A stretch of 58,305 nt of DNA from Onstottus_B sp049273855 (GTDB lineage Bacteria > Acidobacteriota > Blastocatellia > UBA7656). Each line of letters starts with the position of its first letter. Position 1 is the stretch's first letter. Location: NCBI GenBank assembly GCA_049273855.1, contig JBASRN010000282.1, forward strand, positions 1 through 58,305, written 5' to 3'. The notes below the pieces were generated by a model. That model did no database searches. It saw only the letters and a list, made by a program, of their open reading frames with translations, and had not been told where the DNA came from. Shown here piece by piece: positions 44,445 through 53,592 of this stretch. The position numbers were made by a program, and so were the translations under genes.

Positions 44445-45535
44445 TCTGTGTCTTTCCTTTCCGAATTGCCGAGCCGGACTGACACCGCCGTAGCGACCGC
44501 GCTCAACGGAATGTCCATACACTCCCAATGCCAGCATCTTCGGCGATGGCAGTTCGAACGGCACCACAGGTCTAAGCCTACCGCTATATCGCGCTTGTCG
44601 AACGGGCCGTTGCGCTCAGCCGAAGTCGGTCCGTAGATCCCGACTATCGGCGTTCCGGTTGCCGCAGCGAGGTGAAGCGGACCGGTGTCGCCGCCCACGA
44701 AAAGACGTGCGTGTCGCGCAAGCGCTACGAACTGCTTGAGCGTCGAAGCCAGCGGCCGACCAGCACAGGCTTGTGAGCTTGCGGCGACTTTTTTAGCCAG
44801 ATGTTCCTCACCCGGTCCGTACGTGACAACCGAGCGGAGACCATGTTCTTGTAGCAGCAAGTCGGCGAGTTGTCCAAAACGCTCGGCGGGCCAGAGCTTC
44901 GTGGGCCAACCTCCTCCCGGATTCAGAATCGCGAAACGGTCATGTAAGTCAGCGGCGACTGAGGCCGCGAAGCGTTCGTCAGCGGGCGAGAGCTTGATCG
45001 GAAATTCATGAGCCTCGGATCCCAGAGCTGAGTTTAGAGCCGAGGTGTTCCTTCCAGCAGCGGCGCGTGCAAGCGCAAGATTCTTCTCAATAACGTGCGT
45101 AAACTCCGAAGCGTCGACCTGCTCGGTCAAGAATGCGCGGCTCGCCTTCTCGCGCAGGTCGCTCGATTCGAAACCAATCCTTCGCTCCGCTCCCGAGGCT
45201 CGGGCGACGATCGCCGACTTGATCAAGCCTTGCAGATCGATTGCCACATCGACGCGTCCATCGCCATTCTCGCGCCGGCCGGACTGTCTCAGATCGTCCA
45301 GCCTCGCGCGCGCATCGAAGATCGTTCGGCCGTCGAGCAGTTGCCTGCGCCAGGAGCGCGTGTCGATCACGATCAACTGGTCGATGACCGGGGAGTCCTC
45401 CAAGATTGCACTCGCACGGCGCTCGACTACCCACGAGATGTGAGCGTCGGGCATCGCTCGCTTGAGAAACGCTGCTGTCGGCAAGGCGTGGACTACGTCG
45501 CCGATCGAGCTGAGTTTGACGATAAGAATTCGCAT
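44441..45535 (-). CDS. waaC: LPS heptosyltransferase I-like (glycosyltransferase family 9)
   Basis: 364 residues from ATG 45535 (an upstream frame extension to 45613 overlaps dxr). GT-B fold of family 9: N-terminal MRILIVKLSSIGDVVHALPT, mid FAILNPGGGWPTKLWPAERF, donor-site FVGGDTGPLHLAAATGTPIV and YGPTSAERNGPF. The C-terminal CRSNCHRRRCWHWEC cysteine cluster is typical of WaaC-like enzymes. It would add heptose from ADP-heptose to lipopolysaccharide Kdo at the inner membrane. WaaC is favoured over WaaF or WaaQ only by overall likeness. First gene of an operon running to the DUF3108 gene, divergent from dxr. Confidence 0.88.
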   Translation of the reverse strand: MRILIVKLSSIGDVVHALPTAAFLKRAMPDAHISWVVERRASAILEDSPVIDQLIVIDTRSWRRQLLDGRTIFDARARLDDLRQSGRRENGDGRVDVAIDLQGLIKSAIVARASGAERRIGFESSDLREKASRAFLTEQVDASEFTHVIEKNLALARAAAGRNTSALNSALGSEAHEFPIKLSPADERFAASVAADLHDRFAILNPGGGWPTKLWPAERFGQLADLLLQEHGLRSVVTYGPGEEHLAKKVAASSQACAGRPLASTLKQFVALARHARLFVGGDTGPLHLAAATGTPIVGIYGPTSAERNGPFDKRDIAVGLDLWCRSNCHRRRCWHWECMDIPLSAVATAVSVRLGNSERKDTE

Positions 45536-45641
45536 TGGGAAATCATTGAGTGCAAGCCAGATTATAGCATTCGAGCGTTTAGTAACACTCTTTGATAATG
45601 CTCGCGAGCGCATGCTAGAATCCGGGTCGTCACCTCAAACT

Positions 45642-46826
45642 ATGACAAGCATCAGCATACTTGGCTCGACAGGGTCGATAGGTCAAAGCACCCTCTCCGT
45701 CGTCGAGGCGCTCTCGGACAAGTTTTTGGTCAGCGGGCTCGCTGCAGGGCGGGACCTCGAAGGCTTAACGCGGCAAGTAGCCCGCTTCCAACCGCGACTG
45801 GTTTCCGTCGGAGACGAGCAGGACGTCAGCTTCTTGAAGACCAAGCTCCGAGCTGCGGGCGTCGATCCACTGCCCGAGATCGCTTTCGGCGAGGAAGGTC
45901 TTGTTGCTGTTGCCAGTCTCGAAGGAGTCGAAACCGTCGTTTCCGCCACGGTCGGCGCGGTCGGGTTCCTCCCAACGTACAAAGCGCTCTCGCTCGGACG
46001 CCGTGTGTGTCTGGCTAACAAGGAGACGTTGGTGATGGCTGGCGAGCTCATGACGCGCGCGGCGCGGGAGTCAGGCGCGGAGTTGCTGCCGATTGACAGC
46101 GAGCACAATGCGCTTCATCAATGCATGCGAGGCGAGCATCTGTCCGAAGTGAAACGGCTGATCCTGACTGCGTCGGGCGGACCGTTCCGGCAGACGCCGC
46201 TCGAATTAATGCGCCAGGCTACGGTTGAGGAAGCGCTCGCTCATCCGACGTGGCAAATGGGCTCTAAGATCACGATCGACTCGGCTACGTTGATGAACAA
46301 AGGTCTTGAAGTCATCGAGGCGGGCTGGCTTTTTGGCTTCGCCGCGGATCGAGTATCAGTGGCCGTTCATCCGCAATCGATAGTTCACTCGATGATCGAG
46401 ATGATTGATGGCTCGATAATCGCGCAGTTAGGCGTGACCGACATGCGACTGATGATCCAGTACGCGCTGACTTATCCGGATCGGCTACCTACCGATCTCC
46501 CGCCTCTTTCACTGGACAAGCTTTCAAAGCTCGAGTTCTTCGAGCCCGACCTGGAGCGGTTTCCGTGCCTCAGGCTTGCCTACGAAGCCATGCGAGAAGG
46601 CGGCACCATGCCCGCCGCTATGAGCGCCGCGAACGAAGTCGCGGTCGCCGCTTTTCTCGACCGGCGCATAACCTTTATGGAGATTCCACGCGTCATCTCC
46701 GAAACAATGAACCAACACGCTACTCAACCGTGTTCGAGCATTGAGGCTGTATTGGAAGGTGACCGCTGGGCGCGCTCTCGTGCAGCTACGGTAATAGCCG
46801 GTCAACCGTCGGTCTCGGTGGTATAG
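45642..46826 (+). CDS. dxr: 1-deoxy-D-xylulose 5-phosphate reductoisomerase
   Basis: 394 residues. ATG 45642 gives the family-standard start MTSISILGSTGSIGQSTLSV (NADPH-binding loop); an earlier frame opening at 45462 would overlap the divergent gene. Other marks: LANKETLVMAGELMT, LPIDSEHNALHQCM (metal-binding Asp and Glu), GSKITIDSATLMNKGLEVIE, VHPQSIVHSMIEMIDGS. It makes MEP, the committed step of non-mevalonate isoprenoid synthesis. Immediately upstream of rseP, as in many Gram-negative bacteria. Confidence 0.97.
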   Translation: MTSISILGSTGSIGQSTLSVVEALSDKFLVSGLAAGRDLEGLTRQVARFQPRLVSVGDEQDVSFLKTKLRAAGVDPLPEIAFGEEGLVAVASLEGVETVVSATVGAVGFLPTYKALSLGRRVCLANKETLVMAGELMTRAARESGAELLPIDSEHNALHQCMRGEHLSEVKRLILTASGGPFRQTPLELMRQATVEEALAHPTWQMGSKITIDSATLMNKGLEVIEAGWLFGFAADRVSVAVHPQSIVHSMIEMIDGSIIAQLGVTDMRLMIQYALTYPDRLPTDLPPLSLDKLSKLEFFEPDLERFPCLRLAYEAMREGGTMPAAMSAANEVAVAAFLDRRITFMEIPRVISETMNQHATQPCSSIEAVLEGDRWARSRAATVIAGQPSVSVV

Positions 46827-46934
46827 ACACTCTACTTGCGCTGGGATACACTTATTGATCTCTTGTCAGAGGCGCGCGGGACTGATGGTCCCGGCGCTGC
46901 AGCTACAAGTTTCGAGGTGATGAAGGAGATTTAG

Positions 46935-48329
46935 GTGGGCATTTTCTTGCAGGCAGCAATCGTATTCGTTCTTGTTCTGGGCGCGATGATCGTCATCCAC
47001 GAGTTCGGGCATTTCATCGTAGCAAAGTACTTCGGAATTCGCGTTGACGTCTTTAGCGTGGGCTTTGGCAAGCGCCTCTGGGGGGTTAAGAAGGGCGACA
47101 CCGACTATCGTATCAGCCTGATCCCGCTCGGCGGCTATGTGAAGATGGCCGGCGAGAATCTCGACGAACAAGTCACCGGCGCGCCCGACGAGTTCACGTC
47201 GAAACCGAAATGGCAGAGGCTCTGCGTGGCTTTCGCCGGCCCGGCTATGAATGTCCTGACCGCGCTCGCCATCCCGACCGCGCTGGCGATGATGCATCAC
47301 GAAGTGCCTGCTTACCTCGACAGGGCAGCGCTGATCAAAGCAGTAGAGCCTAACTCGCCGGCCGAAAAAGCCGGTCTCCAGCCCGGGGATTTGATCGTCA
47401 AGATCGACGGCCAGGAGAACCCCGCGTGGCGAGACATTGAAGATACGATTGCTGTGAATCCCGATCAAAATGTGCCGATCACTGTAAATCGAGGCGGCGA
47501 GCTTAAGCAGCTCCAGCTGCAAGTTGAAGGTCGGGCTTTTGATCAGGAGAAGATCGGCTATGCGGGCTTCAAGCCCGAGGAGACCCGAATCAGCGTCAAG
47601 GAAGTGAAGCCCGGTGAGCCGGCTGAGGCTGCCGGACTCCAGGTAGGAGATCAAATCACAGCGGTCAACGGAAATCGCATCGAGCAGAGCGGCTACGGAA
47701 CGATGGAGATCGTTCGCGCCATTCGCAACAGCGCTGATCAGCCGATTGTGCTCACGGTCAAACGTGGCGGCGACACGTTCGACCTCAAGGCGACGCCGCT
47801 TCCGACTGAAGGCGAGCTGCGCCTGGGTTTCTCGCAGGAGATCACAGGTGTCGAGATGGTAAATCAGCGGTTATCGCTGGTCGCGGCGTTCAAGTATTCG
47901 GTCAACACCAACCTGAGGATACTCGATCTGACAAAGAGGGCGCTTGCACAGGTCTTTGTCGGGAAGCGGTCTGCTCGGGACACGCTGACGGGGCCTGTCG
48001 GCATCGCGCAGATCGTTGGCCAGGCGGCGCAACACGGTCCAGAACAAGTGTTTGAGTTGATGGCAGTCCTCTCGCTCAATCTGGGAATCTTTAATTTGCT
48101 GCCGATACCCGTGCTGGACGGCGGTTTGATCTTCATGATCCTGCTTGAGTCTTTGCTTGGCGTGTTCGGACTTCCGCTGACGCTTCGAATCAAGGAGCGA
48201 ATGATGCAGGTCGGGTTTGTGATGCTGATGTTGCTGATGGGCTTTGTCATCTTCAACGACATCTCCAAGCGAATTCCCTGGAGCAGCGCTACGTCGCAGG
48301 TTGAACAAGCTCGGCCCTCGAACAGGTAG
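46935..48329 (+). CDS. rseP: RIP metalloprotease RseP (site-2 protease)
   Basis: 464 residues from GTG 46935, five bases after AAGGAGA. An inner-membrane zinc protease with HEFGH active site (IVIHEFGHFIVAKYFGIRVD), a second metal-site motif NLLPIPVLDGGLI, and two PDZ domains between (EPNSPAEKAGLQPGDLIVKI and PGEPAEAAGLQVGDQITAVN). It cuts anti-sigma factors such as RseA within the membrane to launch envelope-stress responses. Pairing with dxr is common. An anti-sigma target is not identified in the window. Confidence 0.96.
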   Translation: MGIFLQAAIVFVLVLGAMIVIHEFGHFIVAKYFGIRVDVFSVGFGKRLWGVKKGDTDYRISLIPLGGYVKMAGENLDEQVTGAPDEFTSKPKWQRLCVAFAGPAMNVLTALAIPTALAMMHHEVPAYLDRAALIKAVEPNSPAEKAGLQPGDLIVKIDGQENPAWRDIEDTIAVNPDQNVPITVNRGGELKQLQLQVEGRAFDQEKIGYAGFKPEETRISVKEVKPGEPAEAAGLQVGDQITAVNGNRIEQSGYGTMEIVRAIRNSADQPIVLTVKRGGDTFDLKATPLPTEGELRLGFSQEITGVEMVNQRLSLVAAFKYSVNTNLRILDLTKRALAQVFVGKRSARDTLTGPVGIAQIVGQAAQHGPEQVFELMAVLSLNLGIFNLLPIPVLDGGLIFMILLESLLGVFGLPLTLRIKERMMQVGFVMLMLLMGFVIFNDISKRIPWSSATSQVEQARPSNR

Positions 48330-48433
48330 CGTCGGCGAGGGTCGTTTGCCGGGGGCGGCTGGAACGCGAATGACCCGGTAGTCACTCCTTAGTCCGCGAC
48401 GTCGTAAAGCGGGTTCGATCGAAGGCTCGCCAC

Positions 48434-48757
48434 ATGAATGAAATCAAAATTGCAGCTCCAGCCGACGCCCTCATCGCCCTTCTTAAATCCTCATTGACCG
48501 GGGGTGGCGCTCAAGCGTTCGGCTACCTCGTCATCTATACCTCGTTCGGCGTTCTGAAGGGTCGGACCGGCATGGCATTTCATGATGAGCTTATTAGTCA
48601 GGAGAGAGGTGGAGATCCGCCCCAGTTGATCGAGTTGAACGACGTGACCGTCGAGCACTACTCGAATCACTTGGCGACTGCGAACTTCGAGCGTTTCTAC
48701 GTGCGGCTCTCCGAAGTTCAGGCCTTTGCGCTGGTCGGGTCAAAGGGACAGTCGTAG
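48434..48757 (+). CDS. Small hypothetical protein
   Basis: 107 residues starting MNEIKIAAPADALIALLKSS, with a GAAGG purine tract upstream. No membrane segment or known motif. The sequence (LVIYTSFGVLKGRTGMAFHD, IELNDVTVEHYSNHLATANF, ERFYVRLSEVQAFALVGSKG) suggests a small mixed alpha/beta domain. It lies 104 bases after rseP and overlaps no gene; codon usage is in line with its neighbours. Family not recognised; probably real but of unknown role. Confidence 0.6.
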   Translation: MNEIKIAAPADALIALLKSSLTGGGAQAFGYLVIYTSFGVLKGRTGMAFHDELISQERGGDPPQLIELNDVTVEHYSNHLATANFERFYVRLSEVQAFALVGSKGQS

Positions 48758-48839
48758 GAGCCTCGTTCGCACGCAAAAGGCCGACTATCCGCCTCTCCGT
48801 GATTCTCAATCGCACTCACCCGCGACGGAGGACATAACC

Positions 48840-50105
48840 GTGACAAGCACAAGACCAACCGAGAGCCTCAACCCGTTCGAAATCGCCAAACAACAATTCA
48901 ACACCGCCGCCGATCTTCTGGAGTTGGACCCGAGCATGCGAGCCGTGCTGATCACCCCCAAGCGCCAGTTGATCGTCTCGATCCCGGTGAAGATGGATAA
49001 CGGATCGATAACTGTGTTCGAAGGCTATCGCGTCCAGCACAACGTCGCGCGCGGGCCGGCGAAGGGGGGAATTCGCTATCACCCTCAAGTGACGCTGGAC
49101 GAGGTGTGCGCGCTTGCGTCGTGGATGACCTGGAAGTGTGCGACGGTCGGAATCCCATACGGCGGAGGCAAAGGCGGGATCAGAGTCGATCCTCGCAAGC
49201 TGTCGGACGGCGAACTCGAACGCATGACCCGACGCTATGCCACTGAGATCGCTCCGATCATCGGCACTCACATAGACATTCCGGCGCCGGACGTATACAC
49301 CAACGAGCAGACGATGGCGTGGATCATGGACACCCTCTCGATGTTTAGCGGCGGATCGCAGATGTCGATCGTAACCGGCAAGCCGATCGCGTTAGGCGGC
49401 TCGCTCGGCCGCGCCGAAGCAACCGCGCGCGGTTGTCAGTTTACTGTGCGCGAAGCTTGCAAGCTGATGGGCATAAATCTCGCGGGCGCGCGAGTAGCTG
49501 TGCAGGGCTACGGGAACGCGGGCTCGATCGCCGCGCGGTTGTTTCACGAGGACGGCGCCAAAGTAATCGCAGTCAGCGACACCGGCGGCGGCGCAGTGAA
49601 TCTGGGCGGGCTTGATCCCACGGACGTGCTGCGTCACAAGGAGGAGAAGGGCTCGGTCACGGGATACCCAGGCGCGGACGCAATCTCCAATGAGGAGTTG
49701 CTCGAGTTAGAGTGCGAGATTCTGGTGCCGGCGGCGCTCGAGAACCAGATCACTCAGGACAACGCGGCCGGCATAAAAGCTCGCATTGTCGCCGAAGCCG
49801 CCAACGGTCCTGTGACGCCGCGCGCCGATCGAGTGCTCTTCGAAAACGGCGTGCTTGACATTCCCGACATTCTTGCCAACGCGGGAGGCGTGACGGTTTC
49901 GTACTTCGAATGGTGCCAGGACCGTTACGGGTTCTTCTGGTCGGACCAGGAAGTGAACGGCTACCTTGAGAAAATAATGGTCAAAGCTTTTCACGAAGTT
50001 CACCAGAAGGCGGCGTCGTACAACGTTGACATGCGAACGGGCGCTTACTGTCTGGCGATCGGGCGAGTCGCGGAAGCTACGCGGGTGCGAGGGATCTTCC
50101 CGTAG
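48840..50105 (+). CDS. gdhA: Glutamate dehydrogenase (Glu/Leu/Phe/Val dehydrogenase family)
   Basis: 421 residues from GTG 48840, eight bases after GGAGG; the frame is open further upstream without support. Conserved residues include ARGPAKGGIRYHP and GIPYGGGKGGIRVDP with the catalytic lysines, DIPAPDVYTNEQTMAWIMDT, and the Rossmann motif VAVQGYGNAGSIAARLF. ANAGGVTVSYFEWCQ is the family's C-terminal mark. Interconverts glutamate and 2-oxoglutarate; the 420-residue length fits the NAD(P)-dependent hexameric class. Cofactor preference is not decided here. Confidence 0.95.
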   Translation: MTSTRPTESLNPFEIAKQQFNTAADLLELDPSMRAVLITPKRQLIVSIPVKMDNGSITVFEGYRVQHNVARGPAKGGIRYHPQVTLDEVCALASWMTWKCATVGIPYGGGKGGIRVDPRKLSDGELERMTRRYATEIAPIIGTHIDIPAPDVYTNEQTMAWIMDTLSMFSGGSQMSIVTGKPIALGGSLGRAEATARGCQFTVREACKLMGINLAGARVAVQGYGNAGSIAARLFHEDGAKVIAVSDTGGGAVNLGGLDPTDVLRHKEEKGSVTGYPGADAISNEELLELECEILVPAALENQITQDNAAGIKARIVAEAANGPVTPRADRVLFENGVLDIPDILANAGGVTVSYFEWCQDRYGFFWSDQEVNGYLEKIMVKAFHEVHQKAASYNVDMRTGAYCLAIGRVAEATRVRGIFP

Positions 50106-50205
50106 GCGAAGATTTGACCGCGCAAAGCCTGATTGACCTTTGCGCCGGAGCTTGATAGGGTCGTTCAATACAACAATTTCGATTCAAGCGTCAGGAGGAA
50201 CAAGT

Positions 50206-50571
50206 ATGAGAGCTCTCGGTTTAGGTCTAGTTCTGGTGATGTCGGTTGTTGCATTAGCAGCCGAAAAAAAGGACGTCAAGCTTAGCGGCTATGTTATCGA
50301 CAACGCGTGCTCGGCGCGCGTTACGGGTGACACCGCACTCGACAAGGTCAAGGCACACTCGACCAAGTGCGCCCAGATGCCCAACTGCGCCAAGAGCGGA
50401 TACGCGATATACGCGGACGGCAAGCTCTATAAGTTCGACGAAGACGGCAACAAGAAGGTCGCCGAGCTTCTGAAGAATACAAAGAGCGAAAAGGGTTTCG
50501 GCGTTTCCGTGGAGGGAACAGTCGAAGACGACATTCTACACGTCACAAAGATCGTTGAGTCCGCAGGGTAG
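50206..50571 (+). CDS. Small secreted protein, acidobacterial family
   Basis: 121 residues from ATG 50206, behind AGGAGG. Signal peptide MRALGLGLVLVMSVVALAAE. The mature part starts KKDVKLSGYVIDNACSARVT and has three cysteines in a NACSA ... KCAQMPNCAKSGYAIYADGK pattern, then a beta-rich end (LYKFDEDGNKKVAELLKN, GVSVEGTVEDDILHVTKIVE). Similar proteins are frequent in Acidobacteria and recall small DUF5818-like domains. Probably a periplasmic or exported small domain with no known catalytic residues. Confidence 0.7.
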   Translation: MRALGLGLVLVMSVVALAAEKKDVKLSGYVIDNACSARVTGDTALDKVKAHSTKCAQMPNCAKSGYAIYADGKLYKFDEDGNKKVAELLKNTKSEKGFGVSVEGTVEDDILHVTKIVESAG

Positions 50572-50591
50572 TAGAATCACCGACGATTCGC

Positions 50592-50627
50592 GACCGCGGA
50601 TGCAGCTTGAGGCCGGCATCCGCGGTC
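50592..50627. terminator. Bidirectional terminator hairpin between convergent genes
   Basis: Perfect 12-base-pair stem (GACCGCGGATGC at 50592-50603 with GCATCCGCGGTC at 50616-50627) in the 68-base gap between two convergent genes, suited to stopping both. T-tracts are poor. Confidence 0.65.
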
Positions 50628-50639
50628 CGAAAGAACCCA

Positions 50640-53336
50640 TCACTTCACCTTCATTACGACCAGCGTAAGGTCGTCCTGTTGTGCTGTATCACCGCACCAG
50701 CCGCGCACGCGCTCTACTATCTCTGAGCTGAGCTCGACCGCTGAGAGATGCGTCGATCGAGTCACGATCTCTCTCAGTCTTGACTCGCCGAACTGCTCTT
50801 CACGCGAGTTGAACGCTTCCGTCACTCCGTCCGTGTAGGCGACCAGCACATCGCCGGGCTCCATTTGAATCGCTTCCTGCGCGTACTCGCAGTCCGAAAA
50901 CGCGCCGATGATCGGGCCGCCCGAAGTCAGCAGCCGCACTCGGAGTTCAAAGGCTTCATCTTGAGCTTCTTCAACCGGGATCGCGGCCAACCCACTGGCG
51001 CCCACGCTTCCCGCTCGCTGAGCTCTCAGCCGAGAGCCTGCGTGCACGAGTATCGGAGGGTTGTGCCCCGCGTTCACATAAGTCAGCACACGCGTTTGCT
51101 CGTCGAACTGAGCGTAAAAGAACGTCGCGTAGCTTGCCGCGTCAGTCGAGAGGTGCAAAAGCTGATTCATGGACGACACAAGCTCGATCAGGTTTCCGTT
51201 GACCGATTGTGCGCGGCTCCGCAGCGAGGCTTGCACCGTGGACATTAACAGCGCGGCTGATATTCCCTTGCCGGCTACGTCGGCAACCGCGATGCCGAGC
51301 TTGCAGTCCTCAAGCTGGATGAAATCGTAGTAGTCGCCGCCGACTCCGTGAGCGGGATGGCACACACCCGCAAGGTCGAGCGATGCCGACTCAGGCGGGC
51401 ATTCGGGAAACAATCGCCGCTGTACGGTAGTAGCTAGCTCCAGTTCGTGTCTTAGGCGCTCCTCCCCCGCGACTTGCCGCACCAGCTCCACATTCTGCAT
51501 CGCGAATGCCATCTGCAACGCGACTGCCATTAGCAGTTGCCGGTCCTCGCGCGAGAACGGCAAGTCGCCCAGGCGGGGCCCAAGCGAAATAATGCCCAAC
51601 AACTCGTCCTTTGTCGCGATCGGCAACAGGAGTTTAGACTGAAGTCGCCGAAGCATGTCATGTTCCTCTTGGCGAAGCTCGATGATTTCCGGCTCGCTTG
51701 TCGGAAGGCCCTGGCCCCAGCCCGGCAAGTCCACGGCGAGAGGCAGCGACGAACGCCGCATCTTCATGACTGCGTAACCTTCGGCTGGAAGCAACAGGCT
51801 CGAGGCGAAGTCAGCCGCGCTGACGCCCGTCGCCTCCAGGCTTGACGAAATGGCGCATGGATAATCGCCACTCAAACGATTTTTCAGGAAGATGTTGATG
51901 TTTTCGACGTGAAGCGCTTCTTGAATCTTGTCGACCGCAAGATCCAGCATCTGCCGGACAGTGGTCACGCTTCGCATCTCCATACCAAGCTCGGAAAGAA
52001 TCTGATGTGCGTCGTAAGCTTCGCGAAAGAATCGCCGGTCGATGATTGGCATCACTAGTTGATTCAGAAGCGTCAGCACCCCAATTGCAGCAGCGGTGGC
52101 CGCCATTGTGACAATGATGTCTGCTCGATCACCGAGGCGATCTATCGCCGCCAGCCGAGTGCCCGTCAACAGAAAGCTCAGCACGGCGAACACCACCAGC
52201 GCCTGAATGATGATGAAGCCGCGAGAGACCAGCAGGTAGCGGACGCTTCGCCTCAGGATCAACCGAACAGGAATGACCTGATGCCTCACGATCGCGTAGA
52301 CGAACGACAACGGAAACAGCGGAAACGAAAACAGCGCCACTATCACCAGCCATTGCGCCAGCCTGGGATTGTTCCTCCGCAAGTCGAAGACCCCCGACAG
52401 CCCTATCGCGACGAACATCGGCAGGAAGCCGGCGATGCTTCCGGCCACGACTACCCGCATCCTTCGCCGCGACGCCATGCCCGCCTGCCGATAGTTGACC
52501 AAAAGCGACAGCAAGCCGGCCGCGATGTAGAGCGTCGCGACCGCGAGGCTCACCTGTCCGAGCCCAGGGTAGGCCACTCGAAAATAGACCGAGCGGTCGG
52601 GCGCGAATGCTGCCAGCAGGTTCAACATCGTGAAGTACGGGAAAATCAACAACATATGCGGCAAGTACAAGTAAGCTTCCAGTCGCGGCGCTCTTCTGAT
52701 CAGCGCCGACGGCTCGGGGAATACCTGGAAAAAGTGCAAGAACACCGGCCACAAAAACACCGACACCACGTGCACGCTCAGCATCACCGCAACCAGCAGG
52801 ATCGGTTCTCCGACGAAGGACGGATCGATAGCACGAATCGCGCCGTAGAACATTCCGAACATCAGCGCAAGCAATAGGGCTTGCTTGTCATCAGGCTTGA
52901 AAAGGAAAACAGCAAGACCGGTCAACAGGAAAATGTTCGGAATGATCAGCCCGACGACTCCGTTTACTACCCACGAGCGAAGCGGGATCGCTTGCGATCG
53001 CAGATTGAACGGTGGCACTCGAACACCGTTGCGTCTAACCAGAGCCGTGTAGGGCTCGCCGGGCTGGATGTCGTGGAATATCTCTGGAACTTCCGAAGCG
53101 TATCTGATCTCGCGGCCGTTTATGGCTACAAGCTCATCACCGGGCCGGAGCTGTCCCTGCGGTTCGACCACGGTTAACTGGCCGATCATCACAAGGGTTC
53201 CAACCTGGTGTGGAGTCCATCCGGGATCGCTCTCCATCCCAAGCAGCGAGAACGTCCTGACAAATCGGACTCCACCGTACACCATTAACAGCGCGAAGAA
53301 GATCCCGCCTAGTGTGAGTTGCGTTCGCCTTCTCAT
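50640..53336 (-). CDS. Membrane-bound SpoIIE-type protein phosphatase with PDZ and GAF domains
   Basis: 898 residues. N-terminal membrane helix (LTLGGIFFALLMVYGGVRFV), then a periplasmic PDZ-like domain (EPQGQLRPGDELVAINGREI), followed by about seven to eight membrane helices (residues of about 120-430). A GAF domain (about 450-615) and a C-terminal SpoIIE/PP2C domain (about 650-895: GGDYYDFIQLEDCKLGIAVA, DVAGKGISAALLMSTVQASL, GDVLVAYTDGVTEAFNSREE) complete it. The metal-binding aspartates are intact. It is likely to dephosphorylate an anti-anti-sigma protein in a partner-switching pathway; no such partner gene is in the window. Confidence 0.93.
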   Translation of the reverse strand: MRRRTQLTLGGIFFALLMVYGGVRFVRTFSLLGMESDPGWTPHQVGTLVMIGQLTVVEPQGQLRPGDELVAINGREIRYASEVPEIFHDIQPGEPYTALVRRNGVRVPPFNLRSQAIPLRSWVVNGVVGLIIPNIFLLTGLAVFLFKPDDKQALLLALMFGMFYGAIRAIDPSFVGEPILLVAVMLSVHVVSVFLWPVFLHFFQVFPEPSALIRRAPRLEAYLYLPHMLLIFPYFTMLNLLAAFAPDRSVYFRVAYPGLGQVSLAVATLYIAAGLLSLLVNYRQAGMASRRRMRVVVAGSIAGFLPMFVAIGLSGVFDLRRNNPRLAQWLVIVALFSFPLFPLSFVYAIVRHQVIPVRLILRRSVRYLLVSRGFIIIQALVVFAVLSFLLTGTRLAAIDRLGDRADIIVTMAATAAAIGVLTLLNQLVMPIIDRRFFREAYDAHQILSELGMEMRSVTTVRQMLDLAVDKIQEALHVENINIFLKNRLSGDYPCAISSSLEATGVSAADFASSLLLPAEGYAVMKMRRSSLPLAVDLPGWGQGLPTSEPEIIELRQEEHDMLRRLQSKLLLPIATKDELLGIISLGPRLGDLPFSREDRQLLMAVALQMAFAMQNVELVRQVAGEERLRHELELATTVQRRLFPECPPESASLDLAGVCHPAHGVGGDYYDFIQLEDCKLGIAVADVAGKGISAALLMSTVQASLRSRAQSVNGNLIELVSSMNQLLHLSTDAASYATFFYAQFDEQTRVLTYVNAGHNPPILVHAGSRLRAQRAGSVGASGLAAIPVEEAQDEAFELRVRLLTSGGPIIGAFSDCEYAQEAIQMEPGDVLVAYTDGVTEAFNSREEQFGESRLREIVTRSTHLSAVELSSEIVERVRGWCGDTAQQDDLTLVVMKVK

Positions 53337-53592
53337 GCTTAGTCTCGGGAGTTCAATATAGCAGCCGAACCACGACTACCAAAGGACCGCGACTCGACCG
53401 TTGATCGGGTCTGCCGCTACCCTCCGAATACGTCGCGTGCCTGCGCTGGGATGCAGCGAACATGAGAAAGAACTCGCGTCGCTTTTCTACAGACATTTCA
53501 CGGCGCGGAGTGGGGCAGCGCGCGTCCCAGCTTTCAACCTCGCGGCGGAGTGTTTATAATCCAAGTCTGAATTCACTTTGCGGAGGCCTATA

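Noticed and set aside
52059..52877. 272-residue open frame opposite the SpoIIE phosphatase gene
   Set aside because: Gln/His/Arg-rich product antisense to membrane-helix codons; no start signal.
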